Source of the DNA: an uncultured Campylobacter sp.
GTDB taxonomy: Bacteria; Campylobacterota; Campylobacteria; Campylobacterales; Campylobacteraceae
NCBI GenBank assembly: GCA_900539255.1
Contig: UQBJ01000031.1
Coordinates: 1-22,465, forward strand
Length of the DNA: 22,465 bases
Reading direction: 5' to 3'
The position numbers and the translations under genes are program-made. Below the pieces are notes generated by a model. The model was not told the DNA's origin. It saw only the letters and a program-made list of their open reading frames with translations, and did no database searches. This document shows, in pieces, positions 1 through 6,958 of this stretch; within the stretch, counting starts at the first letter, position 1; every line of letters begins with the position of its first letter.

Positions 1-7
1 TGGCTTG

Positions 8-98
8 CGCCTTGCAACCCGTTGGGTCGCCTTTTGCAAAGGCTCAAAATGACAAAAATGCGCCGTCATTGCGATAGCTGATAAGCTCGTGGCAATCC
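8..98. repeat. Mosaic palindromic repeat cluster, left end
   Basis: Three short modules lie in a row. A 22-nt module at 8-29 recurs at 21017-21038 with one mismatch. A hairpin at 29-43 (GCCTTT, loop TGC, AAAGGC) runs into GGCTCAAAATGAC, and the same unit recurs at 20786-20810 with loop TAC. A unit at 65-98 starts GTCATTGCGA and ends GTGGCAATCC, with an AGCT-GATA-AGCT centre; it recurs at 20821-20854 and, inverted, at 20882-20930. I recall dispersed repeats of this GTCATTGCGA...GGCAATC type from many bacterial genomes. No gene is visible here. Confidence 0.75.
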
Positions 99-190
99 AA
101 AAAACGCTAAATTTCAAAGCCTTTAAATGAAATCTACAAAATTTTTCAAAATTTTTCTCAACACTTGGAAAAAATTCAACTTGAAAAGGC

Positions 191-196
191 TATAAT
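191..196 (+). promoter_or_regulatory. Candidate sigma70 -10 box
   Basis: A perfect TATAAT lies in a strongly AT-rich stretch with T-rich upstream DNA, as is usual for Campylobacter vegetative promoters, where the -35 element is poorly conserved. It would start a transcript near 203, entering the region with the TTG at 257 and the (TC)12 tract. It is the best -10 box left of the LRR gene, but no reliable gene follows it directly. Confidence 0.4.
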
Positions 197-340
197 CTAC
201 AAATCAGTTTTAAAATTCAATTTTTTGCCCTTTGTGAGAAAAAATTTAGGAAAATTTTGAAATGTGATGAAAATTTCATAAATTTAAAAAAGGACGAGCC
301 TTTGAGGGCAAATGCTGTAAATTTAGTGATTTTTACAAAC

Positions 341-600
341 GCTTTGTGTCATTTTAACGCAACGCCTTTGAGCGTGGTGGTGCTTGCGCCTTGTGCGTGG
401 GGCGAAAATTTAGCGTGCGGTGTCGCGTGGCAAGGCGTGCTTTTGGGGCGCAATAGTGTGTGTCAAGGCGCGCTAAATTCAGCAAAGCGCAACACAGCAA
501 ATTCAGCTTGGCAGGTGTTTGCGGGCGAAGCAGGCAAAGCGAAAATGGGGCAGTGTTTGGGCGGGGGACTTCTCTCTCTCTCTCTCTCTCTCTCGTTGCT
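341..600. other. GC-rich island in AT-rich intergenic DNA
   Basis: A hand count of 361-540 gives 103 G+C in 180 bases (about 57%), against 31 in 120 bases (about 26%) at 121-240. The + strand is also clearly richer in G than in C. No known protein or RNA is recognised in any frame. The block ends at the (TC)12 tract. It could be transferred DNA, a decayed gene or a structured RNA. Confidence 0.5.
571..594 (+). repeat. (TC)12 dinucleotide microsatellite
   Basis: Twelve perfect TC units stand in a row, preceded by a G5 run at 563-567. Tracts of this length are prone to slipped-strand mispairing, and dinucleotide tracts are known phase-variation switches in the related genus Helicobacter. In the frame opened by the TTG at 257 it encodes alternating Leu and Ser. 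The frame consequences of gaining or losing a unit are given in the findings. Confidence 0.9.
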
Positions 601-646
601 CGCACTTTTGGCACACCTTTGGGCTAAATTTAAAAGGCTTTTTTAC

Positions 647-793
647 TCATTTCATCATATTTTCATCTCATCTTATCATAAATTTTTCTTATTTCATCGC
701 GGTTTTATCTCGTATTTTTGTAGCTTTTTCTCATCTTTTTATAATTGCCTTTCGTTTTATCATAGTTTTAACTCATCTTTTTACTTACAAAAG
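647..793 (+). repeat. Degenerate 21-bp tandem repeat, about 7 units
   Basis: Seven consecutive 21-bp units share a TCATCTTTT-like core. Read from 647 they encode degenerate heptads such as SFHHIFI, SSYHKFF, SSFYNCL and SFYHSFN. On the other strand the same period shows as stop triplets spaced 42, 42, 21 and 21 nt apart. Units have diverged strongly, so this is an old array. No function is known. Confidence 0.55.
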
Positions 794-869
794 GTATTTT
801 TTAGGGCATTGTGCTTTTTTGAAATTTTTAAACGCTTCGTTTTTAGGCTTTTTGCGCTCATCATTGCAA

Positions 870-889
870 GCCGTTTTCGTAAAAACGGC
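870..889. other. 8-bp perfect hairpin
   Basis: GCCGTTTT and AAAACGGC form a perfect 8-bp stem with loop CGTA. It sits only 7 nt before the GTCATTTT repeat at 897-923, so two strong hairpins stand in series about 90 nt upstream of the LRR gene. No long T run follows, so it is not a classical intrinsic terminator on the + strand. Confidence 0.55.
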
Positions 890-896
890 GAATTTT

Positions 897-923
897 GTCA
901 TTTTGAGCGTAGCGAAAAATGAC
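897..923. repeat. GTCAT-family nested hairpin repeat
   Basis: Outer arms GTCATTTT (897-904) and AAAATGAC (916-923) are perfectly complementary. The centre GCGTAGC forms a small inner stem. This copy belongs to the same architectural family as the elements at 20637-20980 but has different outer-stem bases. Confidence 0.7.
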
Positions 924-973
924 AATATGGATTTTTTGCTAGGTTTGTTAATCATAAGTTTAAGATTTTTGCG

Positions 974-979
974 TATAGT
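974..979 (+). promoter_or_regulatory. Candidate -10 box for the LRR gene
   Basis: TATAGT lies 31 nt upstream of the LRR start codon at 1011, with T-rich DNA at 948-970 as expected for Campylobacter sigma70 promoters. A start near 986 would give a leader of about 25 nt containing the AAGG ribosome site at 999-1002. If real, it could also drive trpB and trpA, because only 41 nt separate the LRR stop from the trpB start. Confidence 0.35.
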
Positions 980-1010
980 TGTTTGTAAATTTAGATACAA
1001 GGCGCTTACA

Positions 1011-1805
1011 ATGACAAATGATAATCTAAAAACACTCAATGATTACGCCAAGGGGCAGCTTGGCGTGCTGAAAGTTGCCTTGCAAACGCAAGATGAAGCG
1101 CTGATAAAATACCAACTTAGCAAACTCAAAGTCGCCAGCGAGTTAAGCGAGCTTTGCTCGCTTGTCGAAAAGGGCGCAAACGCCCAAGTCTTAGCGATGA
1201 TAGATGAGTTGTTGGCTTTTAAGGTGAGTGAAAAGAGTGAATTTGATGATGAGTGGTTTGCTCGGCTTGTCAAGTGGGCTGATGATAATAAAATTGCGGC
1301 TGATAATTTTCCAAGAGAGAAAGAAAGGCTCGTAAAGCTCAAAGAGCTTGATTTGTTGAGTGGTTGCGATTTAAAATCCTTGCCCGATGAGTTTGCGAAT
1401 TTGCAAAGCCTTGAAAAGTTAAATTTAGTGTGTAATAAATTCCAAGAATTCCCAAAAGCACTTTGTAAATTGCAAAATCTTAAAGAGCTTATTTTGTGGA
1501 ATTGTGATTTAGAATACTTACCTAATGAGTTTGCAAATTTACAAAACCTTGAAGAGTTGATTTTAGCTCGTAATAAATTCCAAGAATTCCCAAAAGCACT
1601 TTGTAAATTGAAAAATCTTAAAGAGCTTAATTTGTGGAATTGTGGTTTAGAATACATACCTAATGAATTTGTAAATTTACAAAGCCTTGAAAAGTTAAAT
1701 TTATGGGGTAATAAATTTAAAGAATTCCCAAAGGTTATCAATACACTTAAAAATCTTAAAGAATGTGATATAAAAGAAGCTGATTTTCAAGCGAAAGAGA
1801 ACTAA
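1011..1805 (+). CDS. Leucine-rich-repeat protein
   Basis: This 264-residue protein has a helical N-terminal part (about 1-104) of unknown type, followed by six 23-residue leucine-rich repeats at about 107-245 and a partial cap repeat. The repeat pattern is LxxLxxLxLxxCxLxxLPxEFxN alternating with LxxLxxLxLxxNKFxEFPKALCK, which looks like the bacterial LRR class used for protein binding. No signal peptide or membrane segment is visible, so it is probably cytoplasmic. The start is placed at the ATG at 1011 because an AAGG lies 8 nt upstream and the sequence turns from hydrophobic low complexity to normal protein there; the frame stays open back to 519. Two adjacent 138-bp units within the gene are nearly identical. 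It lies 41 nt ahead of trpB. The function is unknown. Confidence 0.85.
   Translation: MTNDNLKTLNDYAKGQLGVLKVALQTQDEALIKYQLSKLKVASELSELCSLVEKGANAQVLAMIDELLAFKVSEKSEFDDEWFARLVKWADDNKIAADNFPREKERLVKLKELDLLSGCDLKSLPDEFANLQSLEKLNLVCNKFQEFPKALCKLQNLKELILWNCDLEYLPNEFANLQNLEELILARNKFQEFPKALCKLKNLKELNLWNCGLEYIPNEFVNLQSLEKLNLWGNKFKEFPKVINTLKNLKECDIKEADFQAKEN
1433..1708 (+). repeat. Two adjacent 138-bp direct repeats in the LRR gene
   Basis: The unit at 1433-1570 is followed directly by a near copy at 1571-1708. The first 40 bases are identical and the whole unit is about 90% identical by eye. Each unit encodes two 23-residue LRRs, so gain or loss of a unit keeps the frame and changes the protein by 46 residues. 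Confidence 0.85.
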
Positions 1806-1846
1806 AAAAATTTACAACTTTGACAAACCAAGCAAAAAGGGCAAAA

Positions 1847-3016
1847 ATGAAAAGGTATTATGGTAAATTTGGTGGGCAGTTTGTGCCTGAAACGGCGATG
1901 AGCGCGCTTTATGAGCTAGAAAGGGCTTATAAAAAAATCGCTTTTTCAAAGGATTTTAAAAACGAGCTAAATGAGCTTTTAGCGCACTATGTGGGGCGTC
2001 CTTCGCCGCTTTATTATGCGAAAAATTTAAGCGCGCATTATGGTTTTGAGATTTATCTTAAACGCGAGGATTTAAACCACACAGGCGCGCACAAAATCAA
2101 CAACGCCCTAGCACAAGCACTTTTAGCCAAATATATGGGCAAAAAGAAAGTCATCGCCGAGACAGGTGCTGGACAGCACGGGCTTGCTACTGCAACGGCT
2201 GCGGCACTTTTGGGGCTAGAATGTGAAGTGTTTATGGGCGCGACAGACGCACAAAGACAGGCTTTAAATGTCTATAAAATGAAATTGCTTGGCGCAAAGG
2301 TGCGTGAGATAGAAACAGGCTTAAAAACGCTCAAAGAAGCCACGACAGCAGCTATTCAAGCGTGGGTAGCGCAGATAGAAAGCGTGTTTTATGTCATCGG
2401 TTCAGCCGTTGGTCCTTATCCTTACCCGCAAATTGTGGAGCATTTTCAAAGCGTGATAAGCAAAGAGCTTAAAAAACAGCTTAAAAAATTTGGCGTAAAG
2501 CCTGATGTAATCATCGCTTGCGTGGGCGGCGGGTCAAACGCTATCGGTGCTTTTTATGAGTTTTTAAAGGACAAAAAAGTTCGTCTCATCGGTGTAGAAG
2601 CGGGCGGGCTTGGCGCAGATACGCCTTATCACGCTGCTACGCTCACAAAGGGGCGAGATGGCATCATACACGGAATGAAAACAAAGGTCTTACAAGATGA
2701 GCTTGGCAACATTTTAAGCGTGCATAGTATATCGGCGGGGCTTGATTATCCGGGCGTTGGTCCCATTCACGCTCACTTGTGCGAGAGTAAAAGAGTGGAG
2801 TATTATGCGGTAAGTGATGATGAGTGTATCAATGCTTTAAAGCTGCTTTGCGAAAAAGAAGGCATAGTCCCTGCGATAGAAAGTGCGCACGCTTTGGCGT
2901 ATTTGGAAAAACTGCGCCTTAAAAAAGGCTCTGTGGTAGTGGTAAATGTCTCAGGGCGTGGAGATAAAGATATGCACACCATACAAGGCTATGAGAAAGG
3001 ACGAATTTATGGCTAA
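1847..3016 (+). CDS. trpB: Tryptophan synthase beta chain
   Basis: TrpB joins indole, delivered by TrpA through an internal tunnel, to L-serine in a PLP-dependent reaction in the cytoplasm. The 389-residue product has the usual length. The Schiff-base lysine is K83 in HTGAHKIN, the catalytic glutamate is E105 in AETGAGQHG, and the PLP phosphate loop is GGGSNA at 227-232. The start at ATG 1847 is preceded by AAGGG about 5 nt upstream and gives the family-typical N terminus MKRYYGKFGGQF; an in-frame TTG at 1820 is less likely. The 3' end overlaps trpA by 8 nt, indicating translational coupling. No trpE, trpD, trpC or trpF is present in the window; the preceding gene encodes an LRR protein. Confidence 0.97.
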   Translation: MKRYYGKFGGQFVPETAMSALYELERAYKKIAFSKDFKNELNELLAHYVGRPSPLYYAKNLSAHYGFEIYLKREDLNHTGAHKINNALAQALLAKYMGKKKVIAETGAGQHGLATATAAALLGLECEVFMGATDAQRQALNVYKMKLLGAKVREIETGLKTLKEATTAAIQAWVAQIESVFYVIGSAVGPYPYPQIVEHFQSVISKELKKQLKKFGVKPDVIIACVGGGSNAIGAFYEFLKDKKVRLIGVEAGGLGADTPYHAATLTKGRDGIIHGMKTKVLQDELGNILSVHSISAGLDYPGVGPIHAHLCESKRVEYYAVSDDECINALKLLCEKEGIVPAIESAHALAYLEKLRLKKGSVVVVNVSGRGDKDMHTIQGYEKGRIYG

Positions 3017-3746
3017 TTTTGAGTTTAAAGACAAGGCAAATGTCGCTTACATAGTGGCTGGGTATCCAAATTTAAATTTAACGAGCGAATTTTTGGCGCG
3101 CCTTGATGAGAGTAAAATCGATATTTTGGAAATCGGTATCCCATACTCTGACCCCATAGCCGATGGAGAAGTGATTTTTGAGGCTGTTTGCAAGGCTTTG
3201 AGCGGCGGAGCGGACATTCACAAGGTGTTTGAGCTTTTAAAGAGTGTGAAAACTACCAAAACGCTGGTGTTTTTGGTGTATTATAATCTCATCTTTTCTT
3301 ATGGGCTTAAAAAATTCGTGGCAAAGGCTAAAAGCGTGGGCATTAGCGGGCTTATCGTGCCTGAGCTGCCTTATGAGGAAAATGAGGAGCTTTTTAAAGA
3401 GTGTCAAAAAGCTGGCATTGCGCTTATCCCGCTTGTAAGCGTAACCACAAGCGAGGAAAGGCTTAAAAAGATTTTAAGCCGTGCAAGTGGCTTTGTGTAT
3501 GCGCTTGCAAGCGTTGGCATTACAGGGGGCAACCAAATGGCGCAGGGCAAGCTTGAAAATTTAGTAAAACGCATAAAAAAGCACACGAATTTGCCCGTTT
3601 TTGCTGGCTTTGGCGTAAAAACGCACGCTGATGTGCTGGCGTGTAAAAAAGTAGCCGATGGCGCGATAGTTGGCACTAGCGTGGTAAAAGCCTTTGAAAG
3701 CACAGATTTGGGGCAAATTTTGCAAAAAGTCGATGAGCTATTTTAA
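3009..3746 (+). CDS. trpA: Tryptophan synthase alpha chain
   Basis: TrpA cleaves indole-3-glycerol phosphate to indole and glyceraldehyde 3-phosphate and passes indole to TrpB. The 245-residue TIM-barrel protein keeps the catalytic pair E41 (in LEIGIPYSDP) and D52 (in IADG), corresponding to E49 and D60 of the Salmonella enzyme. The phosphate-binding end of the barrel appears as VFAGFGV and GAIVGTSVVKA. The start ATG at 3009 lies inside the trpB reading frame, 8 nt before the end of the trpB stop, with AAAGGA just upstream; the frame is open further upstream, but that part is trpB coding sequence. It is followed after 17 nt by comEC on the same strand. Confidence 0.97.
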   Translation: MANFEFKDKANVAYIVAGYPNLNLTSEFLARLDESKIDILEIGIPYSDPIADGEVIFEAVCKALSGGADIHKVFELLKSVKTTKTLVFLVYYNLIFSYGLKKFVAKAKSVGISGLIVPELPYEENEELFKECQKAGIALIPLVSVTTSEERLKKILSRASGFVYALASVGITGGNQMAQGKLENLVKRIKKHTNLPVFAGFGVKTHADVLACKKVADGAIVGTSVVKAFESTDLGQILQKVDELF

Positions 3747-3747
3747 C

Positions 3748-3764
3748 TCATCAAGGCTTGATGA
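3748..3764 (+). promoter_or_regulatory. Palindrome over the comEC ribosome site and start
   Basis: TCATCAAG and CTTGATGA form an 8-bp perfect inverted repeat around one central base. It begins 2 nt after the trpA stop and covers the AAGG ribosome site and the ATG at 3761. No T run follows, so it is not a terminator. Folding would hide the start of comEC until ribosomes ending trpA open it. Confidence 0.5.
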
Positions 3765-5110
3765 TGAGTTTGGCTCGTGCTTTGAATTTAGCCTTTTTGC
3801 GCGAAAATTTGCACTATTTTTTTGGGGCGTTTTTGCAAGATAAACTTTGGCGAAATTACAAAGAATTCTTTGTGCTTTTTGCGCTTTGTGTTTGTATTTT
3901 TGCCTTTAATGTGAGTTTAGAGTGGCTTAAATTTAAGGATTTTAAAGAGCAAAAGCACCAAAGTTTAGAAAGCGTGCGCGTGCTGCAAAGCTACGAAAAG
4001 GTGGGCAAAAAAGGGCGCAAATACCGCGTTTTAAAGCTTGCTGGAAAGGATTTTAGCTTTTACACCACGACAAAGAGTGAAGCGCAAATTTATCGTCATC
4101 AAAGCCTAAATTTACGCGTGATTACCACAAAGGTGAGCTTTAAGGATTATCTAAGCAAAAATTTTTATATGCCAAGCTATGATTTGAGCATAATTGACAG
4201 CACAAAAAGCCCGCGAAACGCTATCATCTCATACTTTTTAAGCCAACACCAAAGCGAAAAGATACAAGAATTTTACGGCGCGCTCTTTTTCGCCCTGCCC
4301 GTTTCGCGTGAGTTGCGAGTGGATGTGAATTTTTACGGCATAGCCCATCTCATCGCTATTAGCGGCTATCATATCGCCCTTATTTTTTCGCTTGCTTTTT
4401 TTGCCTTAATGCCACTTTATGGCTTTTTTCAACGCCGATTTTTCCCTTATCGCAACGCTAGGTTTGATTTGAGCGTGCTGATTTTTGCTTTTTTGCTGTG
4501 CTATGCTTATTTACTAGGCTTCGTGCCAAGCTTTGTGCGCTCACTTGTAATGGCACTTTGGGGCTTTTATTTACTCATCAAAAATGTCAAAATTCTCTCT
4601 TTCATCAACCTTTTTTTTAGCGTGTTACTCTGCCTTGCGCTCTTTCCGCAACTTTTATTTAGCGTGGGTTTTTTGTTTTCGGTGATGGGCGTGTTTTTTA
4701 TTTTTTTGTATTTGCACCACTTTGGCAAAGCGTGGCGAGCTGGCTTTTGGGGCAATTTTTTCAATGTCCTTTGCCTAAACATTTGGACCTTTTTTGCGAT
4801 GATTTTGCCTGTGTTGCACTTTTTTCCGCTTGTTTCTTTTCAGCAAATTTTAGCCATTTTTTTAAGCGCGGTTTTTGTGCTGTTTTATCCTTTGGCTTTA
4901 ATGCTACATTTGCTAGGCTTTGGCTGGCTTTTAGACGCGCCGTTGCTTGAATTTTTCGCTTTTAAACTTTATGGGGCGGATTTAGCCTTGCCGTTGTGGG
5001 CTTTTTTGGGCTATCTTGTCCTTGCGTTTTTAAGCATTTTTTCTAAAAGGCTCGCCCTTTTTTGCGTGGGGCTAAATTTCGTGCCTTTTATCTTGCTTTT
5101 GTGGCTGTGA
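3764..5110 (+). CDS. comEC: ComEC/Rec2-family competence channel, short form
   Basis: ComEC forms the inner-membrane channel through which single-stranded DNA enters the cell during natural transformation. The 448-residue product has a first membrane segment at about 33-52, an OB-like soluble stretch at about 70-150, and then the Competence domain with many membrane segments. The hallmark motif HLIAISGYH is at 195-203. PSFVRSLVMALWGF and SVGFLFSVMGVFF follow further on. The protein ends in the membrane domain and has no C-terminal metallo-beta-lactamase domain, which is a short architecture. The start is ambiguous between ATG 3761 and ATG 3764; 3764 has the better 7-nt distance from AAGG. It lies 17 nt after trpA and converges on mnmC with a 3-nt gap. 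Confidence 0.88.
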   Translation: MSLARALNLAFLRENLHYFFGAFLQDKLWRNYKEFFVLFALCVCIFAFNVSLEWLKFKDFKEQKHQSLESVRVLQSYEKVGKKGRKYRVLKLAGKDFSFYTTTKSEAQIYRHQSLNLRVITTKVSFKDYLSKNFYMPSYDLSIIDSTKSPRNAIISYFLSQHQSEKIQEFYGALFFALPVSRELRVDVNFYGIAHLIAISGYHIALIFSLAFFALMPLYGFFQRRFFPYRNARFDLSVLIFAFLLCYAYLLGFVPSFVRSLVMALWGFYLLIKNVKILSFINLFFSVLLCLALFPQLLFSVGFLFSVMGVFFIFLYLHHFGKAWRAGFWGNFFNVLCLNIWTFFAMILPVLHFFPLVSFQQILAIFLSAVFVLFYPLALMLHLLGFGWLLDAPLLEFFAFKLYGADLALPLWAFLGYLVLAFLSIFSKRLALFCVGLNFVPFILLLWL

Positions 5111-5113
5111 AAT

Positions 5114-6958
5114 TTACCTTGCTAAGCCCTTTTTCAACGCCCTTATCAAAAAGCGGGCGGGGTGAATGGCTGGGATAAATTTTTTGGGGATAAAAAGCGG
5201 CTCATCGCAAAGCAAAGCGCACAGATACCTTGCTGCGATGGGTGCTGTGGCAAAGCCGCGTGAGCCGTGCGCGCTGCTTAAAAAAAGGTGTGGCTCGTTT
5301 TTGGGCGACACTTGGGGTTTGTTTTTGCTCCAAAATAGGCTTTTATAGGCGTTTTTGTAGAATTTTTCATCATAAAAAGCCCCCACAATCATAAATCTGT
5401 CGCTTGAATACGAACGAAAACCAACCTTTGAGCCGATGATTTCAAGCTTTTCGTCCCCTTTTAAAAACTCTTTTATGCTTTCAATGTTGCTCTCATCATC
5501 TTTTGCGTGCGCCTTTGTGTCTTTATCAAGCCTGTCAAAACTCGCGCCGATGACTTGTAAATCCATTAAGGGCGGACAGATATAGCCCTTTGATGAGAGT
5601 GCAAAGGGCGTTTGTAAAAAGGGCTTTAAATGCGTTACCTGCCCGCGAACTGCGCTTAAATTCATCATTTCAAAGTTTAAAAAGTCCTTGCAAGCTGCTC
5701 CCATAGCATAAATGAGCGTGCCGAAGCCATTTTTTGGAGCTTTGTCCTTGAATTTTAGGCAAAATTCGCCATTTTCATAGCTAAAATTCACAAATTCATA
5801 CGAAAAATAAAGCCTTGCCTTTGCCTTTTGAAAAAGTGTAGCCACTATTTCTTTGGGTTTTATGCTCATCGCATCTTCTAAAAACGCCCTATTTTCGTTA
5901 ATGAAAAATAAAGGATTGTCTTTTTGCGTGGCAAAACGGGCTTTCATCGGCTCGTTGTGTGCTATTTCCACCGCTGCATTTGGCGTAAGGGCTAAAATTT
6001 GTCGGTAAAAGCGGCTTGCCTCATAAAAGGCAAATTCGCTCAATTCCCCAAGCAAAACGCCTTTTTTTAAGATGAGTGAGCTTAAAATTCCGCTTTCATT
6101 ACCGCTTGCGCCCATTCCAAGTGCTGAATTTTTTTCAAACACGCTTACCTCAAAGCCTCGCAAAGAAAGCTCATAAGCTAGGCTAGCCGCAGCGATACCA
6201 GAGCCGATGATGGCGATTTTGTCATTTTTGGGTGGGCTAAAAACGCGCTCAAAATAAGCCTGAGTGTCTTTAAATTTAAGCTCATCTTGCAAATGCGCCC
6301 TTATCATCTCGCGTTTTTTAAAGCCTTTAAGTTTTTGCACCGCAAAGCCATTTGCTTTCAAAGCCCTTGCAAGCGAACCTGTGGCGCAAAAGGTATGAAC
6401 GCTAGCGCCTTTTTTGCAAAGCCTTGCGACTTCTTTTATGGTGCTTTCGTCAAACATTTGGGGATTTTGCCTTGGGTTAAAGCCGTCTAAAAACCACACA
6501 TCAGCCTTAAAATCAAGCTCTTTTAAGCTCGCACTTGCTTCGCCAAAAACAAGGTCTAAAAAGGCATTTTCAAAATAAAAGCGGTAAATTCCGTCCTTGC
6601 ATTTAGGATACGCGCTTAAAAAAGGCTCTAAAAGCTCTTTAAATTCATCATAAAAGCCAAGTTTTTGATAAATTTCGCGTAAATGCTCTTTTTCTATGTA
6701 AAAGCCCTCCAAACTCACATAAAATAGCCTTTTCGGGCGGGTTTTAGCCTTTAAAAAACGCTTTAAGCTGAGAAAGAAATTTAAGCCTATGCCAAAGCCA
6801 AGTTCAGCGATGATAAAGCTGTTTTGTGCCTTAAATTCAAAAGCCTCGCTATACACAAAGCGGCTTTCTTCAATGCCTTGCAAGCTGTCAAAATAAATGT
6901 CTTTAAAATCAAGCGAATAAATGCCTTTGTCTTTGTAGATGAGCTTTGCTTTATTCAT
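5114..6958 (-). CDS. mnmC: Bifunctional tRNA 5-methylaminomethyl-2-thiouridine enzyme
   Basis: MnmC completes the modification of uridine 34 in certain tRNAs. Its C-terminal FAD oxidoreductase removes the carboxymethyl group and its N-terminal SAM methyltransferase makes the methylaminomethyl group. In this 614-residue protein the methyltransferase part shows ELGFGIGLNF at 52-61 and DGFNP at 158-162. The FAD part begins with the dinucleotide-binding GSGIAAASLAYE at 252-263. Length and order of domains match the two-domain family. The ATG at 6958 overlaps the end of amiA by 8 nt; an in-frame start further upstream at 6997 would lie deeper in amiA and is rejected. It is the last gene of the long - strand run, with its stop 3 nt from the comEC stop. 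Confidence 0.95.
   Translation of the reverse strand: MNKAKLIYKDKGIYSLDFKDIYFDSLQGIEESRFVYSEAFEFKAQNSFIIAELGFGIGLNFFLSLKRFLKAKTRPKRLFYVSLEGFYIEKEHLREIYQKLGFYDEFKELLEPFLSAYPKCKDGIYRFYFENAFLDLVFGEASASLKELDFKADVWFLDGFNPRQNPQMFDESTIKEVARLCKKGASVHTFCATGSLARALKANGFAVQKLKGFKKREMIRAHLQDELKFKDTQAYFERVFSPPKNDKIAIIGSGIAAASLAYELSLRGFEVSVFEKNSALGMGASGNESGILSSLILKKGVLLGELSEFAFYEASRFYRQILALTPNAAVEIAHNEPMKARFATQKDNPLFFINENRAFLEDAMSIKPKEIVATLFQKAKARLYFSYEFVNFSYENGEFCLKFKDKAPKNGFGTLIYAMGAACKDFLNFEMMNLSAVRGQVTHLKPFLQTPFALSSKGYICPPLMDLQVIGASFDRLDKDTKAHAKDDESNIESIKEFLKGDEKLEIIGSKVGFRSYSSDRFMIVGAFYDEKFYKNAYKSLFWSKNKPQVSPKNEPHLFLSSAHGSRGFATAPIAARYLCALLCDEPLFIPKKFIPAIHPARFLIRALKKGLAR

Larger units (their letters stand above)
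99..1010. other. Intergenic region without a convincing gene
   Basis: This 0.9-kb stretch has two long overlapping open frames on the + strand. One runs from a TTG at 257 to a stop at 920-922. The other runs from about 519 straight into the LRR gene. Both translate into low-complexity, Phe/Ser/His-rich sequence without recognisable domains. Both also read through the repeat at 897-923, giving the peptides CHFERSEK and FVILSVAKN, which look like translated repeat sequence. A TATAAT box at 191-196 and an AGGA at 248-251 precede the TTG at 257, so a short transcript or small gene cannot be excluded. The stretch also contains a GC-rich island, a (TC)12 tract, a 21-bp degenerate repeat and two hairpins. 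Confidence 0.6.

Noticed and set aside
257..922. 221-codon open frame beginning with TTG
   Set aside because: Its product is low complexity with a Leu-Ser microsatellite and Phe/Ser/His heptads, and it ends inside a dispersed repeat (CHFERSEK). It is kept only as a hypothesis in the findings.
519..1010. Upstream extension of the LRR open frame
   Set aside because: The hydrophobic low-complexity sequence has no ribosome site at its start and contains the repeat-derived FVILSVAKN peptide. The ATG at 1011 has a ribosome site and begins normal protein sequence.
1043..1741. 232-codon open frame antisense to the LRR gene
   Set aside because: It is the mirror of the in-frame LRR repeats, has no ribosome site, and the sense strand carries a clear LRR protein.
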